Of a stretch of DNA of 9,449 bases, positions 1-7,503 are shown piece after piece. The stretch is from Verrucomicrobiota bacterium (GTDB lineage Bacteria > Verrucomicrobiota > Verrucomicrobiia > Opitutales > Coraliomargaritaceae), in contig JAQCDT010000038.1 of assembly GCA_027620575.1 (NCBI GenBank), positions 1-9,449 on the forward strand. The letters are read 5' to 3'. The first letter of the stretch is position 1; each line of letters begins with the position of its first letter. The notes below the pieces were generated by a model. It saw only the letters and a program-made list of their open reading frames with translations. It was not told the origin of the DNA and did no database searches. The translations under genes and the position numbers were made by a program.

Positions 1-22
1 TAATATATTTGTTCGAGTTTTG

Positions 23-51
23 AGCAAGTGCGGTAAGCAGTAAGACTTGCT
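23..51. repeat. 7-bp inverted repeat AGCAAGT/ACTTGCT
   Basis: AGCAAGT at 23-29 is the exact reverse complement of ACTTGCT at 45-51, with a 15-base loop. It could form a hairpin in RNA from either strand. No T-tract follows it on either strand, so it is a poor match for a classical intrinsic terminator. Function unknown. Confidence 0.35.
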
Positions 52-92
52 ACTAAATTTAGAGTTTTAATGCGTATTCAATTACGCCGAAA

Positions 93-132
93 CTAGCTTA
101 AACGATTTAAGCAATAGTACTTGTTAAGCTAG
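93..132. repeat. Nested inverted repeats built on a TTAAGC core
   Basis: CTAGCTTAA at 93-101 pairs perfectly with TTAAGCTAG at 124-132 (9 bp). The same left arm also forms a competing tight hairpin, GCTTAAA (96-102), loop CGA, TTTAAGC (106-112), so the two structures exclude each other. It sits 10 to 49 bases past the end of the minus-strand gene at 142 and could act in transcript termination or 3'-end stability, but lacks a T-run. Confidence 0.4.
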
Positions 133-141
133 GTGATTGGA

Positions 142-534
142 TTAAACCTGCTTTTTCGCTGGTGGGCCTCGAACATGATGGCTCTTTTTCTCTTCCTCAC
201 TATAATGAGAGATACAATATTGGAAAGTGATTCCATCCTCAAGGTGTGAAGTAAGGGATATCTCAGGAACAAAGGCTAAGGCTAGTACTCCATTTGAGAA
301 AATATTAACTGGGCAAGATGGGGAATCACACCCTTCAGTATCTTGGCTTGATTCCTCTGTCTGACATGCTCCATCGTGATGGCCAGTACAGCCAGAAGGA
401 GTAGGATAGTTCTCAGTCAGAAAATTTGGGTGAAACAATCCATCATGAATGGTTTTATTAACAGTCGATAGTCCCAATACAAATACTAGGCAGATCGAAA
501 ATAGTGCTAATGAAAACTGATGAATTTTATTCAC
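142..534 (-). CDS. Small Cys/His-containing secreted or membrane-anchored protein
   Basis: A 130-residue protein of no recognised family. An N-terminal hydrophobic segment (about residues 8-24) after a short MNKIHQ start looks like an uncleaved signal anchor or signal peptide. The rest is polar and carries Cys49, Cys57, Cys69, Cys74 and Cys107 plus a His pair at 52-53 (CTGHHDGAC, then CDSPSC), which suggests metal binding or disulfides outside the cytoplasm. A second mildly hydrophobic stretch (78-90) follows. The C-terminus ends in a basic RGPPAKKQV tail; an RGPP-type end recalls small DUF2946-like predicted metal-related proteins, but this is only a resemblance. The start codon is GTG (532-534); no in-frame ATG lies nearby and no strong Shine-Dalgarno is seen. 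It follows the giant dehydrogenase-cytochrome gene by 44 bases on the same strand and may be co-transcribed with it, in which case a role in heme or metal handling is conceivable. Confidence 0.7.
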   Translation of the reverse strand: MNKIHQFSLALFSICLVFVLGLSTVNKTIHDGLFHPNFLTENYPTPSGCTGHHDGACQTEESSQDTEGCDSPSCPVNIFSNGVLALAFVPEISLTSHLEDGITFQYCISHYSEEEKKSHHVRGPPAKKQV

Positions 535-578
535 GCACTCACTACTAAAAGAGCAATCAAATTATTCAAGATAATTTA

Positions 579-3500
579 TTATTCTATAATTTCGAATTTA
601 AAGAAACCTGATGCATCACGAGAATCTAGAAGAGAATAATCAAATTCTGGATTTAAGGGAATATTTTCATATGGATAGTCTTCCCATTCGCTCCATTCGC
701 TATTCAAATTAGGGGTATGAAGAACTCGAATGGTACGGTTGCTCAAGCCTTTTAAATTTAAAGAAACATTTTCAGCATTCACCGAAAGGGAGGGTGACCA
801 GTAGTCAGAAGGATCATTTCCGTCTGTATGTGTTATCCATTCCCAGTAATTGTTGTACCCATCATTGTCTGCATCAACTTCAGGGTTTGTTAATGATTCA
901 TCTGCATTAGTACCAAAATAATACTGCTTCCATTCGGCATAGCTTGTATAGGGTTTAACTTCATTATTGATCCACTTGGCCAATAGCTCTGATCCTTCAT
1001 GGTCGACTGTATTCTTTGCTAAGGGTGGCATCTGAGCGTAGTAAGTTGCTCCTGACATTCGATTATAGAGAACCGAATTATCAGCAGTACCAGTTACTAG
1101 CATTTTATGGTCGGGTGAAGCTGTGCCTCGATAAACATTTCCATTCACTATGTTGGTTGCATCTAAATTTAAATGTGCACGACCATCCCAAATTGCTCCG
1201 GTGATATTTCCTGTGCCATCTTCTTGGTGACAATAGGCACAATTCACATCGAGGTAAGAACGTGCTCTGTGCTCAAGAGAATAATCTTCTTCGTTGGGTC
1301 GTGTATGCCTAGGTAAATTTTGATGCAGCTGAGGATCGAAATCACTAAGATAGCCGTATTCATGAAGCAGTTGGATGAAATTATCGCTATTGCCATCAAT
1401 AGAACCCGATGTGTTCAGTTGTCTCGTGTTGAAAGAAAGTGAGTATCCAGCCTGTTCATTATGGCAAGTGATGCAGCCATTTCGTGTAGGAATAGTCCAA
1501 GGTACGCTGATCACTTCTCCATCGAGAGTGATGTCTATATCAAAATTAGCACCATTCGATGAAGCTAGGTTAGCTTCAGTTTGAGTGCCAGAATTAGTGT
1601 TTTCCCAACGATAAGAAACACCATAGGCTTCTCCGTCTGTTGTGTGAACGAGAAAACGTGTTTCAATTTTTCTTTGAGGTGAATTTTCAAGGGGTCTTCG
1701 ATCAGTAATGGTTTGTCCATTGAAGGTGCGTGTAAAGCTTTCCCATTGAGTCGGATATTCAAAATGTTTAACGAAGACCATGCCATCTGGGTAGGTCCAC
1801 GGACCATTGAGTTTAAAGCCCAGGGTTTGATTCGGATCATTGATTAAAAACCAGCGATATTTTTCTGCATAATCGGACCAAAAGCGAAGATTCACATTAT
1901 AGTAAATGCCCCCTGGATTCGGGCTCATTAAACTTAAATCTTCAAAGAAATTGGTTTCGGAAAGGGTCTGTGGAAAATTTGAATCAATAACAGGTTGTGC
2001 TGTAACCCGTTTGATTCCCGAACTTCTATCTAAAATTAGAACATCGTCAGAAGCAGGATCTTCAAGGAATTGTACGACCGAAGAGACTCCGCCAACTCTT
2101 TCAATTCCGTTTCCAGGAGTCGGATTGCTTATATTTGGATCGAGTACCCAAATGTGAGATGTGACAAAATCACCAAAAACATATTTGCCGTCTAATTTAG
2201 ATAATTCTCCATTGTAAATAAAGCCTCCGGTTACGGAATTTCCGCCGTAAGTATTGCCTTCTCCATTGGCTGTATTCCAAGGATATAAAACATCCCAAAC
2301 TGGGTCGGAAATGTTTGCATTTGCTTTACTTGCTCCGTTGAAATTCGAGTTTCCATTGTAATTAAAATTCTTGTCAAACCCATGATGCCATGCCCAACCT
2401 CCATTGGCACCGGCAGTATAGCGTCCGATTTCTCCTGAGGCATCGAAGCCAACGTCTCCAATCCATACCTCGTCAAGTACGCCATCATTGTTGTAGTCTT
2501 CTAAAGAAAATTGCCATGGATTTCGTAACCCTACGATGAAAAATTCTTTAATAACATTGTTAGGATTTACGTTAATATTATTGAAAGAAGTTGCACCAAT
2601 AAAAGGATTATCGGCGGGAACTTCATAGCCAGGGATGCCATTGTGTAATACAACAGAAGGGTGGCTGTTAGGGAATACATTATCATCATCAAGGCTACCC
2701 GTTCCTAGGTCTCCTGGCTCTAAATCTACATCTATCCTAAATAAACCCGATAAATAATTTTTATCAATATACTGAGAATTTGAAAATGAATCCTTCTGGG
2801 CATCATCTTCGTCATCGCCTGATCCATAGTACAAATAGCCATCTGGTCCAAATTGGAGCGAAGATACAGAATGCCATTTTCCTTCTAATTCCTGTTGAAT
2901 GAGAACTTTTTCTGAGTTTATATCGATCGAATAAGGATAAGAACGGCTCATTGTGAACCGAGAAATACGGTACGAGTTATTATAGGAGCCAGAAGTGTTT
3001 GCAAAGGTCGACCAATCATCAACAAAATTATAAGTTACGAATACATAACCATTATCTAGCCAATTTGGATGAGCGGCTATACTTTTCATAGCACGTTCTC
3101 CTTCTTCAAAAATGCGATCTGAAATGTCTAAAATCTCAATTTTTTCTGGGTCTATATTAATGTTGTCAACGAGGTAAACCTTTCCAGTGCCTTCAACAAC
3201 GAGTAATTTATCTTCTACATTTGGTATAGAGTTGAAACCATTAGCTACGTTGAAAGTAATGCCAGGAAAAGCATCATAAAAAGTGAGATCAGATGAAGTT
3301 TCCGGAGGAGCATCAGGCATCTGAACATAATTAGTTTCAATTCTAAGTTGATTAGAAATAGTCAAGGTGACTGTACCCGTACTTGTATTGTTTGAAGCAT
3401 CAGCGATTTGATATTGAAAGCTATCACTAGTTTCATCGTTTCCATTATGTTCATAATTTAAACTTCCATCGTAGTTGATACTAATTGTTCCATTAATCGA

Positions 3501-5273
3501 ACTAGTAATAACTTGCAAAGAGTTGAGCAGATAATTGCCAGTGTCATTATTTAAGATGTTTAATTTAGAACTTCCTGATTTTCTAACCGTGTAGGAATCA
3601 TTATTAGCAATCGGTGTACCTTCGTTGACTTCATTGTAATTGGTTCGTTCTAATTGCATTGAATCAATGGCTGCACCATCTTCTCTAGCAGAAATTCGTA
3701 AGGTATAGTAACCCGATTCAGGAAAATCAAAATGAATCTGATTTTGGGCAACAGTAGCGGCATTGACTTCAGCTTCTCCAAATCCATCATAATCACCAAA
3801 ATTAGACGTACTATTACTAGAATCTTGATACCAACGAGAGAAACTATTGCTCCAAATTAGTTCATCAATTTCTCGAACACTGTAAAAGATTGAATCGGAT
3901 GAGGTATTGTGACCTGCCCATTTTGCTCGAAATTGATAGCGTGCACTTTCAGGCACATAAATGAGATAATCTACATAAGCACCTTCATTCCAGTCGGTTT
4001 GAGTGCCATCATCGGGCACAACCTGAAGAAAAGATCCATTTGAACCAGTAAACGCCGCACCGTCACCAGTGCCTTCGGAATAAAGTGTCCATTGATCGGA
4101 TGAGTTTGAACCTTTATGGTGATAATCTTCTGCCTCAATCGTTATGAGACCATTCGACTCAAGGTAAGGATTCGTTAAAGATCGTGTGCCAGATAGGGTA
4201 TTAGTGTCACTGGTATGGAGAATAATCGGAGGTATTGCCTCACTAGAAAGTGTATTCGGTCCCTCTATGATAAAGCCCATTTGAACATACAGTCCATCCT
4301 GATCGGGTATATTTGAACTAACTGCATAATTGCTATTGCTGATTAGAGGTGTTTTTTCATAACTCAAAAGCGAAAGTTCTGAATTGCTTTGATCAAATAT
4401 CTTAATGAAAGCACTGGCAGAAAATCGATCACTATCGAGTGGATTTTTTAAACAATAACCATTAAATGTGAGTGTTTCACCGCGAGGCACTGACTCACCT
4501 GCGTAAGCTTGTACCGACACATTAAAGAGGTGTAAATCAACATCTCTTGTCAACAAATTCAAAAGAAAATGGCTGAATAGATAATTGGGATCAAGGGGAG
4601 GGATTTCTATTGAGTATGATTGGAGAGTAGTCGGTGCAATGAGAATTGTTTCCGTTACATAATTGGGAACATTATCAGGCCATACTGCTTTTTCAAAAGT
4701 GAAATGAATTTCAGCAGAGGTATTGCTAGCGTAGGCATCAAACGTAATTACACCTCCGTTAGGAAAGCTAAATGGATATAAACTGTCATCGCCGTTTTCA
4801 AAATAGGCCCAGCCTTCAGCAGCCGATGGTCTATTGTAGATATTATCTGAATAAGTGCCGCCACCCATTGCATTGGAAAATATAATATTTGAAGCGATAC
4901 TCCCTTGGGTTTCATTTCCAAATGGAGTGAAAAGCAGATAAGATTCAATGTACTTATTCCCTTTATCAGGTATGTTGTTTCCATCACTATCTCGAGTCCA
5001 GGTCGTTCTTATGTTTGAATCACTTGTCAAAGCGTCATCACCTAAAGACACATTGGGTTTTATGCTAAGGAGGCCCAATTGATTGAATTCTGCAGGCACA
5101 TTTTCAATGGCAAGAGTTTGTCCTTCAATATAACTACCTGCTGATTCATTGGGACCAAGTTCATATACGTTTACCCATCCTAACCAATCAAAATTTTGTT
5201 CAGGAGAAAAGGTGGATGCTCCATGCATCAAAGAATAGATAAACAGCAGACCTGATAGATAAATACAGCGCAT
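579..5273 (-). CDS. Giant secreted PQQ-type sugar dehydrogenase fused to diheme cytochrome c, with carbohydrate-binding modules
   Basis: A 1564-residue modular protein. A signal peptide (1 to about 20, no lipobox) exports it. Residues about 120-258 resemble the jelly-roll module of marine laminarinases (GGVITFDAY, FTFEKAVWPD). Residues about 375-545 look CBM6-like, opening with ITIEAEDY. A cadherin/VCBS-like domain spans about 552-645. Residues about 655-1095 match the soluble glucose dehydrogenase/Hip-like beta-propeller: KWHS with His801 aligns with the catalytic His, then FGPDGYLYYGSGDD, GLRNPW with Arg917, and WIGDVG. Residues about 1105-1450 form a cytochrome region with two CXXCH heme sites (CITCH 1267-1271, CAYCH 1345-1349) and MPP (Met1415) as likely axial ligand, resembling diheme cytochromes of the TIGR03806/SO2930 type. 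A DADNDGYNN calcium loop (about 1467) and a beta domain ending DASGFFKFEIIE follow. Inferred role: oxidation of a carbohydrate-like substrate outside the cytoplasmic membrane with electron transfer to the built-in hemes. Substrate and cofactor are not shown by the sequence alone. Confidence 0.85.
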   Translation of the reverse strand: MRCIYLSGLLFIYSLMHGASTFSPEQNFDWLGWVNVYELGPNESAGSYIEGQTLAIENVPAEFNQLGLLSIKPNVSLGDDALTSDSNIRTTWTRDSDGNNIPDKGNKYIESYLLFTPFGNETQGSIASNIIFSNAMGGGTYSDNIYNRPSAAEGWAYFENGDDSLYPFSFPNGGVITFDAYASNTSAEIHFTFEKAVWPDNVPNYVTETILIAPTTLQSYSIEIPPLDPNYLFSHFLLNLLTRDVDLHLFNVSVQAYAGESVPRGETLTFNGYCLKNPLDSDRFSASAFIKIFDQSNSELSLLSYEKTPLISNSNYAVSSNIPDQDGLYVQMGFIIEGPNTLSSEAIPPIILHTSDTNTLSGTRSLTNPYLESNGLITIEAEDYHHKGSNSSDQWTLYSEGTGDGAAFTGSNGSFLQVVPDDGTQTDWNEGAYVDYLIYVPESARYQFRAKWAGHNTSSDSIFYSVREIDELIWSNSFSRWYQDSSNSTSNFGDYDGFGEAEVNAATVAQNQIHFDFPESGYYTLRISAREDGAAIDSMQLERTNYNEVNEGTPIANNDSYTVRKSGSSKLNILNNDTGNYLLNSLQVITSSINGTISINYDGSLNYEHNGNDETSDSFQYQIADASNNTSTGTVTLTISNQLRIETNYVQMPDAPPETSSDLTFYDAFPGITFNVANGFNSIPNVEDKLLVVEGTGKVYLVDNINIDPEKIEILDISDRIFEEGERAMKSIAAHPNWLDNGYVFVTYNFVDDWSTFANTSGSYNNSYRISRFTMSRSYPYSIDINSEKVLIQQELEGKWHSVSSLQFGPDGYLYYGSGDDEDDAQKDSFSNSQYIDKNYLSGLFRIDVDLEPGDLGTGSLDDDNVFPNSHPSVVLHNGIPGYEVPADNPFIGATSFNNINVNPNNVIKEFFIVGLRNPWQFSLEDYNNDGVLDEVWIGDVGFDASGEIGRYTAGANGGWAWHHGFDKNFNYNGNSNFNGASKANANISDPVWDVLYPWNTANGEGNTYGGNSVTGGFIYNGELSKLDGKYVFGDFVTSHIWVLDPNISNPTPGNGIERVGGVSSVVQFLEDPASDDVLILDRSSGIKRVTAQPVIDSNFPQTLSETNFFEDLSLMSPNPGGIYYNVNLRFWSDYAEKYRWFLINDPNQTLGFKLNGPWTYPDGMVFVKHFEYPTQWESFTRTFNGQTITDRRPLENSPQRKIETRFLVHTTDGEAYGVSYRWENTNSGTQTEANLASSNGANFDIDITLDGEVISVPWTIPTRNGCITCHNEQAGYSLSFNTRQLNTSGSIDGNSDNFIQLLHEYGYLSDFDPQLHQNLPRHTRPNEEDYSLEHRARSYLDVNCAYCHQEDGTGNITGAIWDGRAHLNLDATNIVNGNVYRGTASPDHKMLVTGTADNSVLYNRMSGATYYAQMPPLAKNTVDHEGSELLAKWINNEVKPYTSYAEWKQYYFGTNADESLTNPEVDADNDGYNNYWEWITHTDGNDPSDYWSPSLSVNAENVSLNLKGLSNRTIRVLHTPNLNSEWSEWEDYPYENIPLNPEFDYSLLDSRDASGFFKFEIIE

Positions 5274-5386
5274 TATAAGATGTAAGTAGATTATGCAGTT
5301 GAATGAGTAAAACTTTTTTTAAAATTACTTAAAAGACCGAAAAAGCAACTGAAACTGGATAATTTAAGGTTAATTATATGAAATAA

Positions 5387-6100
5387 TCAAATTTGAGAAA
5401 TGATCTTCCGTCGCTTACCACTTTCTAAGCGTTCAATATAAGGGTCAATTCGTCTATCTTCAGGTAGTAAATCTTCAAATTCATCTTCTTCGATGGGGAT
5501 TAAATCATCGAAAAATAAAGAAGTACGGTATGTTTGTGAGTCGAGTATATCAATCGGATTATTCACTCGATTTTTTTTCACTAATTCAAAGCGGGTGGGG
5601 TGGAACTGTTTCTTTTTATCCGTCACCCAATCTTTAATCCATTTTTCGCTCACGCCTTCTCTTCGATTCAGCAATACCATGTCAGAAAAATGAATGGCTG
5701 CTTCATACCAATTATTCTGTGCATTATTTTCACTCAAGCTATGGCAATGAACAAGGGTCAAAATTCGGGTCAGTTGACAGTCGTTTTTGCTCAACCATCC
5801 CTTTAAGCCCTCCATAAGATCGGCTAAATCAATAGATGCAGGAGCTACGAAGAAAATAGCGCTAGGGTTCACAGTAATAGAATCATGTTTGATTTTTGTA
5901 TTTTCAATAGACCATAATACAGTGCTGACTTCAGCTAAGTCTTCTAATCGAGTGTCCCAATCGTTTTCAATTTCATTCCTATGCTTAAAATAGAGCACAG
6001 AAGATTTAGATTCCATACTATCAATACAATCGGATAATACCGCTCTTTTTCCAGAATCGTGAGGACCCAGTATTAAATAAACCTTTGGGCTTCCTGCCAT
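5387..6100 (-). CDS. CobW/G3E-like P-loop protein with degenerate motifs
   Basis: A 237-residue cytoplasmic protein starting MAGSPKVYLILG. A Walker A-like loop GPHDSGKR occupies residues 12-19; the position normally Ser/Thr after GK is Arg19. The middle follows the general plan of the CobW/G3E GTPase family: VNPSAIFFVAPAS (about 78-89) sits where the family has its beta-strand and switch segment, and AIHFSDMVLLNRREG (135-149) sits where the family has 'AD-x-hydrophobic-NKxD', here degraded to NRRE. Full-length G3E members have a longer C-terminal domain; here there is instead an acidic patch (EEDEFEDLLPED, 204-215) and a basic end (GKRRK, 228-232). It may bind a nucleotide poorly or differently. 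It starts 14 bases after the aroC stop with no obvious ribosome site between, so it is almost certainly in one transcript with aroC. Family placement is by eye and tentative. Confidence 0.7.
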   Translation of the reverse strand: MAGSPKVYLILGPHDSGKRAVLSDCIDSMESKSSVLYFKHRNEIENDWDTRLEDLAEVSTVLWSIENTKIKHDSITVNPSAIFFVAPASIDLADLMEGLKGWLSKNDCQLTRILTLVHCHSLSENNAQNNWYEAAIHFSDMVLLNRREGVSEKWIKDWVTDKKKQFHPTRFELVKKNRVNNPIDILDSQTYRTSLFFDDLIPIEEDEFEDLLPEDRRIDPYIERLESGKRRKIISQI

Positions 6101-6114
6101 CGTCAGAGATTCAA

Positions 6115-7206
6115 TTAAAAATTAAAGCTTTCGCACTGGGCTTTATGTCGCATCCAATGATCGACAAGAACCAGTGCAGCCATCGATTCAACAATCGGTA
6201 CTGCTCTTGGTAAGACACACGGATCGTGACGACCTCGTCCCATCAGTTCAGTTTCTTGACCATCAGAATCCACGGTCGCTTGATTCTGAAGAATCGTTGC
6301 CGTTGGTTTAAAAGCTACACGAAACACTAATTCTTCACCATTACTGATGCCACCTTGAACGCCACCCGAACGATTAGTCGCCGTCCCTACATGGCCATCC
6401 TTTTCAATAAATACATCATTATGCTCAGAGCCAATCAGTTCTGTTCCAGCGAAACCGCTTCCCACTTCAAAACCCTTGGTCGCAGGCAGTGAAAGCATGG
6501 CTTTAGCTAAGTCCGCCTCTAGACGATCAAACACAGGTACCCCCAAACCAACCGGCAAATTTTTGACACGACACTCAATCACTCCACCGACTGAATCGCC
6601 CTTAGAGCGCATTTTTTTGATAAAATTCACCATAGCCTCCGCCGTTTCAGGGTGGGGACACCGCACTGGCGATGCCTCAACTGCTTCAAGGCTTGGAAAT
6701 TCTTTGATTTCTGGTGCTTCAATTGTGTGAATACGGCGAATAAAAGCCCGTACTTCGATATTGTTAGCTTGCTTTAAAATTTTCTGTGCAATCGCACCTG
6801 CTGCCACTCGGCCAATCGTTTCTCGAGCCGATGAGCGACCGCCACCCTCATGATTACGAATGCCAAACTTAGTTTGGTAGGTGAAATCCGCATGAGAAGG
6901 GCGAAACTTATCCTTCATTTCTTTATAAGCTTCTGGACGATGATCGCCATTCGGTACATAAATAGCGATTGGTGTTCCCAAAGTAAGCCCCTCGTAAACA
7001 CCAGAAACAATCGTTGCTTTGTCCGACTCTTTTCTTGGAGTGGTAATTTCACTTTGTCCTGGGCGACGACGATCCAGTTCAGATTGAATATCCTCTTCAG
7101 ATAAAAGAAGGCGAGGAGGGCATCCGTCAATCACCACACCAATACCGCCACCGTGACTTTCGCCCCAAGTAGATATACGAAATAAAGTACCAAATGAATT
7201 GCCCAT
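6115..7206 (-). CDS. aroC: Chorismate synthase
   Basis: Converts 5-enolpyruvylshikimate 3-phosphate to chorismate with reduced FMN, the last common step of the shikimate pathway in the cytoplasm. The whole family pattern is present: MGNSFGTLFRISTWGESHGGG at the N-terminus with His18, the basic-Gly segment HEGGGRSSARETIGRVAAG (about 119-137), SGFAGTELIGSEHND (about 250-264), NRSGGVQGGISNGE (about 278-291) and RHDPCVLPRAVPIVESM (326-342). Length is 363 residues from the ATG at 7204-7206, usual for the family. An in-frame TTG at 7216-7218 would add four residues (MTVI), but the family normally begins right before N-[ST]-FG, so the ATG is preferred. No strong Shine-Dalgarno is visible upstream. 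The P-loop gene follows after 14 bases; tRNA-Leu diverges on the other side. Confidence 0.97.
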   Translation of the reverse strand: MGNSFGTLFRISTWGESHGGGIGVVIDGCPPRLLLSEEDIQSELDRRRPGQSEITTPRKESDKATIVSGVYEGLTLGTPIAIYVPNGDHRPEAYKEMKDKFRPSHADFTYQTKFGIRNHEGGGRSSARETIGRVAAGAIAQKILKQANNIEVRAFIRRIHTIEAPEIKEFPSLEAVEASPVRCPHPETAEAMVNFIKKMRSKGDSVGGVIECRVKNLPVGLGVPVFDRLEADLAKAMLSLPATKGFEVGSGFAGTELIGSEHNDVFIEKDGHVGTATNRSGGVQGGISNGEELVFRVAFKPTATILQNQATVDSDGQETELMGRGRHDPCVLPRAVPIVESMAALVLVDHWMRHKAQCESFNF

Positions 7207-7256
7207 AATTACAGTCAAAGGATTGCAACCAACAAGTCAATCTGAGAGACAGCTAA

Positions 7257-7285
7257 ATTCTAGACACAAGTATTTTCGGACTTGC
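7257..7285 (-). promoter_or_regulatory. Possible promoter of aroC
   Basis: On the minus strand a TAGAAT -10-like hexamer (7257-7262) lies 17 bases from a poor -35 (GCAAGT, 7280-7285). Transcription would start near 7250, giving a leader of about 44 bases before the aroC ATG. The -10 is good but the -35 is weak; two TTGACT hexamers nearer the gene (7235-7240 and 7213-7218) have no matching -10. Confidence 0.2.
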
Positions 7286-7311
7286 CATCACAGCAGGGAT
7301 AAGCCATCACA
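7284..7311. repeat. 9-bp direct repeat GCCATCACA upstream of tRNA-Leu
   Basis: GCCATCACA occurs at 7284-7292 and again at 7303-7311, a 19-bp period, with the second copy ending 11 bases before the mature tRNA. The pair lies in the divergent region between aroC and the tRNA, where the promoter of the tRNA must be. It could be a protein-binding site on one face of the helix, or chance. Confidence 0.45.
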
Positions 7312-7322
7312 ATCTTTTACTT

Positions 7323-7410
<88 letters not shown>

Positions 7411-7424
7411 TGTAGCTTGTTTAA

Positions 7425-7443
7425 GAGGCAATGTCCTCATTTT
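7425..7443 (+). terminator. Weak hairpin after tRNA-Leu
   Basis: GAGG (7425-7428) pairs with CCTC (7435-7438) over a 6-base loop and is followed by ATTTTC. A 4-bp stem is short for an intrinsic terminator, so this is only a possible end of the tRNA transcript. Confidence 0.2.
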
Positions 7444-7460
7444 CGTATCAAGTTCGTATC
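7441..7460 (+). repeat. Tandem TTCGTATCA repeats between tRNA and integrase
   Basis: TTCGTATCA occurs at 7441-7449 and 7452-7460, an 11-bp period or about one helical turn, 34 bases behind the tRNA and 44 bases before the integrase start. Direct repeats at this place are typical of arm-type sites bound by the N-terminal domain of tyrosine integrases, or of sites by which the integrase represses its own gene. No further copy was seen in the window. Confidence 0.55.
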
Positions 7461-7503
7461 ACATTTTTGTTGATTTCACCTTTCCTTTTTCTTTTGATTA
7501 GGA

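Larger units (their letters stand above)
1..141. other. Gene-free AT-rich stretch downstream of the small Cys-rich gene
   Basis: No credible reading frame is seen on either strand. The stretch is AT-rich and holds several short dyads: 23-29 with 45-51, 72-76 with 83-87, 96-102 with 106-112, and 93-101 with 124-132. It lies just after the stop of the minus-strand gene ending at 142, so a transcription end is expected here, but none of the hairpins is followed by a clear T-run in the right direction. Confidence 0.5.

Noticed and set aside
2231..2488. Minus-strand 85-codon frame inside the giant gene
   Set aside because: It lies wholly within the strongly supported propeller frame and shows no domain logic of its own; the same applies to other overlapping frames in 1016-2157 and 4748-4987.
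5306..5330. AT-rich dyad AGTAA/TTACT around a T-run as terminator of the P-loop gene
   Set aside because: The stem is only A-T rich with the T-run inside the loop, not after the stem; no GC-rich hairpin is present.
5274..5340. Promoter for the giant gene in the intergenic region on the minus strand
   Set aside because: TAATCT-like and TTTTAC-like hexamers occur but with wrong spacing, and AT-rich sequence makes chance matches likely.
5493..5993. Three overlapping plus-strand frames opposite the P-loop gene
   Set aside because: They are antisense to a frame with family-like motifs, have no recognisable features and overlap each other.
6476..7130. Frames on both strands within aroC
   Set aside because: The aroC frame is certain from its family motifs; these are shadows.
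7282..7315. Promoter for tRNA-Leu with TTGCCA as -35
   Set aside because: No acceptable -10 hexamer lies 16 to 18 bases downstream; CACAAT and CAATCT are at 20 and 22 bases.
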